NCBI RefSeq assembly: GCF_000312445.1 | Contig: NZ_HE997183.1 | Coordinates: 520,144-584,143, forward strand | Direction: 5' to 3' | Origin: Phocaeicola abscessus CCUG 55929 | Lineage (GTDB): Bacteria; Bacteroidota; Bacteroidia; Bacteroidales; Bacteroidaceae | DNA: 64,000 nt | Shown here: positions 53,368 through 61,522 of the stretch, one piece after another | How positions within the stretch are numbered: position 1 is the stretch's first letter | Layout: every line of letters begins with the position of its first letter | Notes under the pieces: model-generated | What the model was told of the DNA's origin: nothing | What the model saw: only the letters and a program-made list of their open reading frames with translations | Database searches by the model: none | Translations under genes and position numbers: made by a program

Positions 53368-54663
53368 TTAAAGCAGTTCTTTCAACTGCACCAGTCGCAT
53401 GCTATGGGATCCCTTTATCAGGATATATTTGCCCTGCGGGCAACTCTTCCGGATAACTTCCTTCAACGCTTCCACATTGGCGTAATGTTCGAAGTCGCCC
53501 TTCACCTTACCAAACTCCTCTCCGACCAGAATCACTTTCTCAAAGCCGCAGGTCTTCAAGTAATCGACCATCCTTCGGTGTTCCGTGCCACTGCTTGCTC
53601 CCAACTCTTTCATATCCCCTACTATGGCCATCTTGCACGGAACATTCATATTGCAAAAGTTCTCCAAAGCCGACAGCATGCTGGTGGGATTCGCATTATA
53701 AGCATCCAGAATCAGGTGATTGCGGCGAGTTTCCATCAGCTGAGAGCGGTTATTATCCGGAACATATGCTTCCAAAGCCTCGCACAGCTGCGATTCCGGT
53801 ACGCCGAAGAAACGTCCGACGGCAAGGGCAGCCAACGCATTCTTCAAATTATACCCCCCTACTAACTGCGTTCGCACTGCATATACCCGTTTATCATGCG
53901 TCCATTCGAAAGCAAGGAAAGGATCGCACGCTCCCAACTTCCCACCGATATATGGCTCGTCGATATCATCCGTCCCGTAGGTAATTCGAGTGAGGCCGTG
54001 CGAAATAACAGTCAAGGCCTCGTTGTCCTTATCGATAAAAACGGTGTGCGCACCGGCATGACGCAGGTAATCGTAGAGCTCGCCCTTGGCGCGAAGCACC
54101 CCCTCGAACGAACCGAAACCTTCCAGATGAGCCAGCCCCACATTGGTGATGAGTCCGTAATCGGGCTCAGCAATCTTCGCCAATTCCGCAATGTCTCCGG
54201 GATGGTTGGCTCCCATCTCGATGACAGCCAGTTCCCGCTCTGCAGTCAGGCGGAGCAGCGTAAGCGGCACACCGATCTGATTATTCTGGTTCCCCTCCGT
54301 GGCCAATACGCGATATTGTTTTCCGAGTACGGCAGCAATCAACTCCTTGGTCGTCGTCTTTCCGTTCGTACCCGTAACGGCAATAATCCGAGTCTTCACC
54401 TTCTTACGATGATAATTGGCCAATTCCTGCAACGCTTTCAAGCCGTCCTCTACTAAAAGGATGCGAGGATTCCTTCCCGCCGCCGAAGCGTCGTCGACCA
54501 CCGCATACCGACAACCCTTCTCCAAGGCCGACGCAGCGAATTCGTTCCCATCGAAACGACGCCCCTTCAACGCAATGAACATAGCGCCTTGCGGGCAATC
54601 GCGCGTATCGGTCGTCACTCGTCCGCACTCCGTAAAGTATCTGTATAACGTAGAAATGTCCAT
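53368..54663 (-). CDS. murF: UDP-N-acetylmuramoyl-tripeptide--D-alanyl-D-alanine ligase
   Basis: The 431-residue enzyme adds D-Ala-D-Ala to the UDP-MurNAc-tripeptide in the cytoplasm. Motifs: N-terminal substrate domain with TDTRDCPQGAMFIALKG (residues 18-34), ATP loop AVTGTNGKTTTKELI near 95, ELAVIEMGANHPGDIAELAK, and the C-terminal ILDAYNANPTSMLSALENF. The length is normal for MurF. It has its own promoter and is divergent from folP. It is not in a classical dcw cluster here. Confidence 0.96.
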   Translation of the reverse strand: MDISTLYRYFTECGRVTTDTRDCPQGAMFIALKGRRFDGNEFAASALEKGCRYAVVDDASAAGRNPRILLVEDGLKALQELANYHRKKVKTRIIAVTGTNGKTTTKELIAAVLGKQYRVLATEGNQNNQIGVPLTLLRLTAERELAVIEMGANHPGDIAELAKIAEPDYGLITNVGLAHLEGFGSFEGVLRAKGELYDYLRHAGAHTVFIDKDNEALTVISHGLTRITYGTDDIDEPYIGGKLGACDPFLAFEWTHDKRVYAVRTQLVGGYNLKNALAALAVGRFFGVPESQLCEALEAYVPDNNRSQLMETRRNHLILDAYNANPTSMLSALENFCNMNVPCKMAIVGDMKELGASSGTEHRRMVDYLKTCGFEKVILVGEEFGKVKGDFEHYANVEALKEVIRKSCPQGKYILIKGSHSMRLVQLKELL

Positions 54664-54707
54664 TTCAGCAAACTGTTATTTCACTTCTTTCCGAGTAAAT
54701 TGCACGA

Positions 54708-54715
54708 CAAATATA
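54708..54715 (-). promoter_or_regulatory. -7 box for murF
   Basis: The minus strand reads TATATTTG, matching TAnnTTTG, 45 bases before the murF ATG. Confidence 0.55.
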
Positions 54716-54767
54716 CGGCAAACAGCTAAAATTGCACGCCGAAATAAAAGAAAATCAATTATTATCG

Positions 54768-54775
54768 TAATTTTG
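54768..54775 (+). promoter_or_regulatory. -7 box for folP-cdaA
   Basis: TAATTTTG matches TAnnTTTG, 20 bases before the folP ATG. Confidence 0.6.
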
Positions 54776-54795
54776 CATTACTATATCAGAGAAAA

Positions 54796-55632
54796 ATGAA
54801 GAAGTTTATCAATGTCAACGGCAGGCTAATGGATGTAAGCACCCCGCAAGTGATGGGCATATTGAACGTAACGCCAGACTCTTTTTATGCCGGAAGCCGA
54901 CAGGAGACGGAAGCGGGAATCGCCCGCCGCGTGCGTCAAATCATTGCTGAAGGCGGGACGATCATCGATATTGGAGCGTATTCTTCCCGTCCCTTCGCTA
55001 CCGACGTCAGTCAGGAAGAAGAGATGAATCGATTACGCAAAGGGTTGGCTATCGTTCGGAGAGAACAACCGGAAGCCATCGTCTCGGTCGATACATTTCG
55101 CGCCGACGTCGCCCAAATGTGCGTAGAAGAATACGGTGCAGCCATTGTCAACGATATCTCGGCCGGTGAGTTAGACAAAGACATGTTCGCCACGGTAGCG
55201 CGATTGGGCGTACCTTATATCATTATGCACATGAAAGGCACCCCGCAGACGATGCAAGCCGATCCGCATTACGATAACCTGCTGCAGGAAATCGGCTATT
55301 ATTTCTCGAAGAAGACCGCTAAACTGCACGATTTAGGAGTCAAAGACATCATCCTCGATCCGGGCTTCGGGTTCGGCAAATCCGTGGACGATAACTACCG
55401 GATCCTCCGACATCTGGAAGCATTCAGCATCTTTGAACTGCCTCTCCTGGTCGGCGTTTCCCGGAAATCCATGATCTATAAATTGCTGGGAACCTCGCCG
55501 GAAGAAGCATTAAACGGCACTACCGTCATCCATGCCATCTCGCTCATGAAAGGAGCAAATATCCTACGCGTGCACGACGTAAAGGAGGCGACGGAAGCGG
55601 TCAAGCTTGTGAAGAAGATGATTGACGCATAA
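54796..55632 (+). CDS. folP: Dihydropteroate synthase
   Basis: This 278-residue TIM-barrel enzyme joins p-aminobenzoate to dihydropterin pyrophosphate in folate synthesis. Landmarks: VMGILNVTPDSFYAGSR (residues 15-31), IIDIGAYSSRPFA, ISVDTF-type (EAIVSVDTFRADVAQ), IVNDISAGELD, YIIMHMKGTPQTMQ, DIILDPGFGFGKSVDDNY and LLVGVSRKSMIYKLL. The length is normal. It is followed 10 bases later by cdaA, a common Bacteroidetes pairing. Confidence 0.96.
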   Translation: MKKFINVNGRLMDVSTPQVMGILNVTPDSFYAGSRQETEAGIARRVRQIIAEGGTIIDIGAYSSRPFATDVSQEEEMNRLRKGLAIVRREQPEAIVSVDTFRADVAQMCVEEYGAAIVNDISAGELDKDMFATVARLGVPYIIMHMKGTPQTMQADPHYDNLLQEIGYYFSKKTAKLHDLGVKDIILDPGFGFGKSVDDNYRILRHLEAFSIFELPLLVGVSRKSMIYKLLGTSPEEALNGTTVIHAISLMKGANILRVHDVKEATEAVKLVKKMIDA

Positions 55633-55642
55633 ATAACGAACT

Positions 55643-56404
55643 ATGTTTGCATTCAGCATTAAAGACCTGATCGATATTCTGCTGGTAGCCTATCTGCTAT
55701 ATCAGACCTACCGGCTCATGAAAGATTCCGGCTCCATCAATATCTTCACCGGCATATTGATCTTGTTAGGCATTTGGGTGATCGTCTCCCAAGTCGTAGA
55801 AATGCGTTTGGTAGGAGCTATTCTCGACAAGCTGATCAGCGTGGGCGCATTAGCCCTGATCGTGCTGTTTCAGGATGACATCCGAAAGTTTTTAGTGCAG
55901 TTAGGCTCCCATAAAAAATTGGGAAGCTTTTTCCGATACCTCTCCGGGAATCGGCATGAGAAAACCGACCGTTCTGCAATCATGCCCATCGTCATGGCCT
56001 GTCTGAGCATGAGCAAGGGGAAAGTAGGAGCGCTGATCGTCATCGAAAAGTCAATGCCCCTCAACGATATCATCCGAACGGGGGATATAATCGACGCCAA
56101 TGTCAATCAACGCCTGATCGAAAATATATTCTTCAAAAACAGTCCGCTTCACGACGGAGCCATGGTTATCCGCAATAAACGGATCGAAGCCGCCGGATGC
56201 ATTCTCCCCGTTTCGCACGATATGGATATTCCCAAGGAGTTAGGGCTACGCCATCGGGCGGCGATGGGCATCTCGCAGGAGACCGACGCAATGGCCGTAA
56301 TCGTTTCCGAAGAAACAGGAGGGATCTCCGTCGCCTATAAGGGGCAATTCCATTTGCAGTTGAATGCGGAGGAACTGGAAAGGATGTTGACGAAAGCGGA
56401 TTAA
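55643..56404 (+). CDS. cdaA: Diadenylate cyclase CdaA (c-di-AMP synthase)
   Basis: The 253-residue protein has three N-terminal membrane helices (residues 10-85; IFTGILILLGIWVIVSQVVE) and a DAC domain. The catalytic DGA motif is in NSPLHDGAMVIRNKR near 172 and RHR in LGLRHRAAMGISQETDAMAV near 206. It makes c-di-AMP from two ATP, a messenger that controls osmotic and wall homeostasis. The regulators that usually accompany Firmicutes cdaA are absent. Its stop overlaps the stop of the convergent GNAT gene. Confidence 0.94.
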   Translation: MFAFSIKDLIDILLVAYLLYQTYRLMKDSGSINIFTGILILLGIWVIVSQVVEMRLVGAILDKLISVGALALIVLFQDDIRKFLVQLGSHKKLGSFFRYLSGNRHEKTDRSAIMPIVMACLSMSKGKVGALIVIEKSMPLNDIIRTGDIIDANVNQRLIENIFFKNSPLHDGAMVIRNKRIEAAGCILPVSHDMDIPKELGLRHRAAMGISQETDAMAVIVSEETGGISVAYKGQFHLQLNAEELERMLTKAD

Positions 56405-57423
56405 TCCATCATCAAACTCATATAGGGAAGATACGCTCTGAACAGGTAGGCGGTCGCTTTCTCTATCGTAAACGGAAAAGCCTCCCGCCCTATATTCCGG
56501 TCATGGGAAAGTTTTCCGTCGTGTATTTCATAAAGTCCGTTGTTTTCGGGCAAGTCCTGATCGTCGTCGATAAAAAAGGTCAGATGCTCCTCAGGATGGT
56601 TCTCCGCATAGGCGGAATACGCCTTTTCCACATCCAACAACCGGGCCATTCCGTGGCGATAAGAAGCGCCCGGTTTGATCCATAGGGCGGAGAACGTTTC
56701 GAAATGAAGGGCGATGCCACTCAACAAAACAGTTTTTGTCCTTTCATCGTCGAAAAGCAATTCCTTCAACACCAAGTCGTCTCCCTTATGCACGGCTATA
56801 GCCGCTCCGACGATCCGTTCATCACGCTTCGCCACGAGTAATACTCCCTTATCCAAAAACAAATCTGCCGTAATGTCTAAAAAATCTTCATACGAATGCT
56901 GAACCCAACAGTTCCGACTTCTCCAACCTCTATTCAAATAAGCATATACTTCTCGGTTGCCTCTCGCACATTCCATCCGATAATCGTTCTTTCTATCCGA
57001 ACACGCATCATCGTTCAGGAAGACATTCAGATCCAATTTTTCCGCATCGAAACGGAAAACGGAAGCATAGCCCGAAGCCCGATAATAGCGAAAGAGCCAT
57101 TCTTCCGCCGGTATGAGCACGCTGAACCATGCCTCATTCTCCCGCATTTTCCGATGAGCTTCCTTCAGCAGTTTTCTCATCAACCCCTGCTTGCGATAGG
57201 CAGGATGGGTACACGCTCCCGAGACATACGAAACCGGGACGACGGCATGGCAGAACGTCATTTCGTACGGAATCGTCTGTAACGCGGCAACAAGGCGTCC
57301 ATCCTTACGGATAGCAATGTTGGCATCGTCTGAATAACGACGATCGAAGTACAGGTCGACAAACGCTTCGGGATCCTCGAAACATGCTTCCCAAAGCGCC
57401 CTGACTTCATCTTTTATGGTCAT
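56401..57423 (-). CDS. GNAT-family N-acetyltransferase (Eis-like length)
   Basis: This 340-residue protein has an N-terminal GNAT domain with the acetyl-CoA loop in CTHPAYRKQGLMRKLLKEAH near residues 71-90, and a further acetyltransferase-like half plus C-terminal sterol-carrier-like region, as in Eis-type enzymes. Substrate unknown. It overlaps the upstream DUF2156 gene by 17 bases, so it is translated from the same transcript. Confidence 0.82.
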   Translation of the reverse strand: MTIKDEVRALWEACFEDPEAFVDLYFDRRYSDDANIAIRKDGRLVAALQTIPYEMTFCHAVVPVSYVSGACTHPAYRKQGLMRKLLKEAHRKMRENEAWFSVLIPAEEWLFRYYRASGYASVFRFDAEKLDLNVFLNDDACSDRKNDYRMECARGNREVYAYLNRGWRSRNCWVQHSYEDFLDITADLFLDKGVLLVAKRDERIVGAAIAVHKGDDLVLKELLFDDERTKTVLLSGIALHFETFSALWIKPGASYRHGMARLLDVEKAYSAYAENHPEEHLTFFIDDDQDLPENNGLYEIHDGKLSHDRNIGREAFPFTIEKATAYLFRAYLPYMSLMMD

Positions 57424-58309
57424 TGTACTCTGCTATGTATTTCTCCAACAAAATAACGGGTTTATAAGACAGCTTCGCCTTCCGCAGTCCATCTATGCCC
57501 AAATCTTCTTCTCGGTTCACATAAACATACTGTTCGGGAATGTGATTAGCGTATTCATAGTTAATCATTGCATAGGCTCCTTCGATGTTCGTATCAGCTT
57601 TTTCCACGCAGGTATCCCATGTTTCGTAGTTAATGGCACCTCCATAGGTAAAAGCACAAATCCGACCATTCACATGCAATACTCCTCCGCTAATGCCCAA
57701 CGCGTCGATATGTTTCAAGGCATACGTCATCGAGCGGCGTTCCGCCCGCAAGGCCATCCGGTTTTCTTCCGGACTGTCTTTGTACCATTCTTCTTCCAAC
57801 TTCAGACATTCGGATACCAGCGCAGGAGTCAGCTCTTTGTATTCGTAATCCGGATAGGTGCGTTTGAACTTGTTCACATGGTTTCGCTTCGCTTGCAGCT
57901 TCTTCCCCTTCAAGGAGGCCAATTCTTCGCGGAGATAGATGTAATCGAAGTAATCGCGATCTTCCGTAAAAGTAAACTTCCCGGGCATGGCAGCCTCCAA
58001 ATCCGCGCGCATATTCGTGCAGACGCCTAACAAACGGAAAGGAGAACCGAGGTCTTCGGCATCTTCAACCATTGCCTTTAGCACGGGACGTATGTCGCCC
58101 GTACCGACGGGCAACATATAGGCAAGCACTTCTCCCGAATAGAAGCGAAGTAACAGATAGTCGTTCATTACGGCAAATTCGGTCTGATACAGAAAGGTCC
58201 AACTACAGAGATTGGCAAATTGCAGATCGCAATTTCTCCGCGGGCTATGGAGGGTGAAATGCTGAATCGTTTCCTTATCAGCTAAAGTGATCTCTTTAAA
58301 ACTTAGCAT
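57407..58309 (-). CDS. DUF2156 protein (phosphatidylglycerol-lysyltransferase-like domain)
   Basis: The 300-residue soluble protein matches DUF2156, a double-GNAT fold related to the catalytic domain of MprF. Features are LQFANLCSWTFLYQTEFAVM near residues 30-50, KGKKLQAKRNHVNKFKRTYP in the middle, and the C-terminal AYAMINYEYANHIPEQYVYV and NREEDLGIDGLRKAKLSYKP. It probably transfers an acyl or aminoacyl group; the acceptor is unknown. It precedes and overlaps the GNAT gene. A TAACTTTA box (minus strand, 58339-58332) may be its promoter. Confidence 0.85.
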   Translation of the reverse strand: MLSFKEITLADKETIQHFTLHSPRRNCDLQFANLCSWTFLYQTEFAVMNDYLLLRFYSGEVLAYMLPVGTGDIRPVLKAMVEDAEDLGSPFRLLGVCTNMRADLEAAMPGKFTFTEDRDYFDYIYLREELASLKGKKLQAKRNHVNKFKRTYPDYEYKELTPALVSECLKLEEEWYKDSPEENRMALRAERRSMTYALKHIDALGISGGVLHVNGRICAFTYGGAINYETWDTCVEKADTNIEGAYAMINYEYANHIPEQYVYVNREEDLGIDGLRKAKLSYKPVILLEKYIAEYNDHKR

Positions 58310-58425
58310 ACAGATGACTTGAATACGGGCGTAAAGTTAGCGAAAGATTTCTCATAACCGTACGAACTCACATAAATAAAAGAAAAATAATCCTTGTTTT
58401 GCAAGGTGTATATGACAAATTTGCG

Positions 58426-58433
58426 TACTTTTG
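58426..58433 (+). promoter_or_regulatory. -7 box for pta-ackA
   Basis: TACTTTTG matches TAnnTTTG, 42 bases before the pta ATG. Confidence 0.6.
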
Positions 58434-58475
58434 TACGTGTATAAAAGTATAACCGTTATATAAAAATATCCTGTC

Positions 58476-59489
58476 ATGGACTTATTTACTCAACTTATCG
58501 AATGCGCGAGGGCCGACAAACAACGTATCGTTCTCCCGGAAGGGACGGAAGAACGGACCTTGAAAGCCGCTGATCGCGCTTTGGCCGATGGTCTCGCCGA
58601 TCTGTTCCTGCTCGGCAACGAAACGGCGATCAGAGGTTTGGCGGAACAATGGGAGCTGAAACATATCGACAAAGCGACGATCATCGATCCCGAAACGAAC
58701 CCGAAGAAAGAGGAATACGCGCAACTGCTGACCGAACTTCGCAAAAGCAAGGGAATGACTCTCGAAGAGGCTCGTCAGAAGATGCTCGACCCGCTCTACC
58801 TGGGTTGTATGATTATTAAGACCGGCGCTGCCGACGGACAGCTGGCCGGTGCTCGCAACACGACGAGTAATGTGCTCCGTCCCGCACTGCAAATCATCAA
58901 GACCGTCCCCGGCATTACCTGCGTATCGGGAGGTATGATCCTCGTGACCGAAGCCAAGGAATACGGCGAAAACGGCCTGGTCGTCATCGGGGACGTAGCC
59001 GTGACCCCGGTTCCAGATGTCGACCAATTGGCACAAATAGCCGTTTGTACGGCAAAAACGGCAAAATCCATCGCAGGCATCGAGCCGCGTGTCGCCCTCC
59101 TGAGCTTCTCCACGAAAGGCTCTGCGAAGCACGAGGTCGTCGACAAAGTAGTGGAAGCCTTGAGCATTGCCAAACAGATGGATCCGGACTTGTCGATCGA
59201 CGGAGAATTGCAGGCCGATGCGGCGCTGGTCCCGAAAGTGGGTGCGACAAAAGCACCGGGCTCGCCCGTGGCCGGTAAAGCCAATGTCTTGATCGTTCCC
59301 AATCTGGAAGTCGGTAACATCGCTTACAAATTAGTCGAACGTTTAGGGCATGCAATAGCCGTAGGTCCGATCCTTCAAGGCATCGCCCGTCCGGTCAACG
59401 ACCTCTCGCGCGGCTGCTGTGTCGACGATATCTACAAGATGATCGCCATTACCGCCAATCAGGCAATCGCTGCAAAAGAAAACAAATAA
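58476..59489 (+). CDS. pta: Phosphate acetyltransferase
   Basis: This 337-residue protein is the short form of phosphotransacetylase, without the extra N-terminal domains of the E. coli enzyme. It interconverts acetyl-CoA and acetyl phosphate. Features: RIVLPEGTEERTLKAADRAL near residue 18, DPLYLGCMIIKTGAADGQLA, the catalytic-site STKGSAKHEVVDKV near 210, and ANVLIVPNLEVGNIAYKLVE near 268. It is followed by ackA (67-base gap) and makes the acetate/ATP branch with it. Confidence 0.96.
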   Translation: MDLFTQLIECARADKQRIVLPEGTEERTLKAADRALADGLADLFLLGNETAIRGLAEQWELKHIDKATIIDPETNPKKEEYAQLLTELRKSKGMTLEEARQKMLDPLYLGCMIIKTGAADGQLAGARNTTSNVLRPALQIIKTVPGITCVSGGMILVTEAKEYGENGLVVIGDVAVTPVPDVDQLAQIAVCTAKTAKSIAGIEPRVALLSFSTKGSAKHEVVDKVVEALSIAKQMDPDLSIDGELQADAALVPKVGATKAPGSPVAGKANVLIVPNLEVGNIAYKLVERLGHAIAVGPILQGIARPVNDLSRGCCVDDIYKMIAITANQAIAAKENK

Positions 59490-59556
59490 TCGATACTCAT
59501 GGTGATGGAAGAAATCGGCAGACCGACTCCTTTCATCTTTTTATAGAAAGAAACTT

Positions 59557-60768
59557 ATGAAAATTTTAGTTCTGAACTGTGGAAGTTCCTCGATCAAATA
59601 CAAACTGTTCGATATGACGTCCGGTGAAGTGATAGCGAGCGGAGGCGTAGAGAAGCTGGGACTTCCGGGATCTTTTCTGCAAGTCAAATTACCCGGCGGC
59701 GAGAAGAAGACGCTGAAAAGAGAAATGGCCGAACATACGGCAGGAGTGGAATTCATTTTAAAGACCTTGGTCGACCCGCAATACGGAGCTATCGCCTCGT
59801 TGACCGAAATCGACGCGGTCGGGCACCGTATCGTTCATGGAGGCGAACATTTCAACCGATCGGTGTTATTGGACGAACAGGCATTGAAAGTCATCGAATC
59901 ATGCAACGACCTTGCCCCGCTTCACAACCCGGCCAACCTGAAAGGTGTCGCCGCCATTGCCGAGACCATGCCGAACGTGCCGCAAGTCGGCGTGTTCGAT
60001 ACGGCATTTCACCAAACCATGCCCGACTATGCCTACCTCTACGCCATCCCCTACGAACTGTATGAGAGATACGGCATCCGCCGTTACGGTTTCCACGGAA
60101 CATCCCATCGGTATATCGCACAGCGTGTCTGCGAATTCCTGGATATCCGGGCGAAAGGCACCCGTCTGATCACCTGCCACATCGGCAACGGGGTCTCCAT
60201 CGCAGCCGTCAAAGACGGCCAATGCATCGATACCACGATGGGACTGACTCCGTTGGAAGGCTGCGTCATGGGAACTCGTAGCGGTGATATCGACGCGGGA
60301 GCGGTAACCTATATCATGGAGAAAGAAGGCTTGGACGCCAAAGGCGTTTCGAACCTGCTGAACAAGCAATCGGGCATGTTGGGCATCACGGGCATCTCTT
60401 CGGACATGCGCGAAATCGAAACGGCCATCGCCCAAGGAAACCAACGGGCGATACTCGCCGAGAAAATTTACTTCTATCGAATACGCAAGTACATCGGCGC
60501 CTATGCTGCTGCATTGGGAGGAGTCGACGTGATCGCATTCGCGGGCGGAGTGGGCGAAAACCAATGGAACTCCCGCGAATACAGTTGCGAGGGGATGGAA
60601 TACTTGGGCGTTAAACTCGACAAGGCGCTCAACCGAAGCATCCAACGGAGCACACTGCGAGAATGCCTCGTCTCCGCCACCGACTCCAAGGTAAAGGTGG
60701 TCGTCATCCCTACGGACGAAGAATTGATGATCGCTACCGATACGATGCACATTCTCGGGCACAAGTAA
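59557..60768 (+). CDS. ackA: Acetate kinase
   Basis: The 403-residue ASKHA-fold enzyme makes ATP and acetate from acetyl phosphate. Signatures: MKILVLNCGSSSIKYKLFDM at the start, GHRIVHGGEHF near residue 91, FDTAFHQTMP with the catalytic aspartate near 148, RYGFHGTSHRYIAQRV, GTRSGDIDAGAV, and IAFAGGVGENQWNSRE near 325. The length is normal. It shares the promoter with pta. Confidence 0.97.
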   Translation: MKILVLNCGSSSIKYKLFDMTSGEVIASGGVEKLGLPGSFLQVKLPGGEKKTLKREMAEHTAGVEFILKTLVDPQYGAIASLTEIDAVGHRIVHGGEHFNRSVLLDEQALKVIESCNDLAPLHNPANLKGVAAIAETMPNVPQVGVFDTAFHQTMPDYAYLYAIPYELYERYGIRRYGFHGTSHRYIAQRVCEFLDIRAKGTRLITCHIGNGVSIAAVKDGQCIDTTMGLTPLEGCVMGTRSGDIDAGAVTYIMEKEGLDAKGVSNLLNKQSGMLGITGISSDMREIETAIAQGNQRAILAEKIYFYRIRKYIGAYAAALGGVDVIAFAGGVGENQWNSREYSCEGMEYLGVKLDKALNRSIQRSTLRECLVSATDSKVKVVVIPTDEELMIATDTMHILGHK

Positions 60769-60796
60769 ATGCAAAAATAAGACGACATACTCAAAG

Positions 60797-60875
60797 GGTG
60801 CGTCAAAATAAAAATTTGCAGGAGCGGATCAGTTCAGGAGAGGCCGTGTCAGAATTAAGTTTATGGTACAGCCTC
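60797..60875. mobile_element. Possible insertion-sequence end remnants
   Basis: GGGTGCGTCAAAATAAAAAT near 60797 and GAGGCCGTGTCAGAATTAAG near 60840 resemble the 'gaggctgtgtcaaaat' terminal repeats of Bacteroidales insertion sequences. The second is followed by GGTACAGCCTC, a near inverted copy of its own start. No transposase remains. The call rests on motif resemblance only. Confidence 0.3.
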
Positions 60876-60947
60876 TTTTACGTTGCCAGATTTTCGCTGA
60901 CAACGCGCTTATCCGCTACGCAGATATGCCTTTTACAGGACAGGGAT

Positions 60948-61150
60948 CCCGCCGGATACGTTGGGTAACCTGTCCGTCTACGTTCCGAATCCCGCCGGAC
61001 ACGTTAGACAACCTCAAATTTGACGTCACGAACCCCACCGGATACGTTGGGTAATCTGTCCATCTACGTCCCGAATCCCGCCAGACACGTTAGACAACCT
61101 CAAATTCGACGTCCCGGACCGCGCTGGATACGTTGTACAACCTATCCGAC
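60948..61150. repeat. Degenerate dispersed repeat, copy cluster B
   Basis: Tandem 86-bp units start near 60948 and 61034, with a partial third from 61120. Each is made of two related ~43-bp halves that share CCCGCCGGA-A/C-ACGTT and an AACCT a little further on. The string ATCCCGCCGGATACGT also occurs in the cluster at 6101-6237. Confidence 0.8.
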
Positions 61151-61522
61151 GGGATAAACAACCGCGCCGACGGAGTTCGGGACGTAGACGGACACGTTCG
61201 CAGAACCGAAATGCCCCTCCCGAGGAAGATCGAAAAATAAAGCGGCAAAGCATCGTTCGGTGATTAGCAGTGGGCATACATTCGTCAGGCTCACGCGCCG
61301 ACTGTTTTTCTTTTCACGATTCATTAACTAATGTCCAGGCGCGCTGACCTTCATACCCACGCTAACCACCGAACGATACTCATCGAACACCGACGGCGGA
61401 TCGCACCGATCCCGAGTTACCGGGAGGTCGAAAGCCGTTCATCTCATCCTCTCGCCGAGATGCTATCTCACGAGTAGTGGCATGCCTATGTCGTCTTCGG
61501 TACTTCCATGGCTCGCTCCCTC
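61151..61522. other. Intergenic region without recognised gene
   Basis: This stretch holds further diverged pieces of the repeat up to about 61200, then unremarkable sequence to the end of the fimbrillin-like gene. No terminator with a clear stem and T-run was found on the minus strand. Confidence 0.35.
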
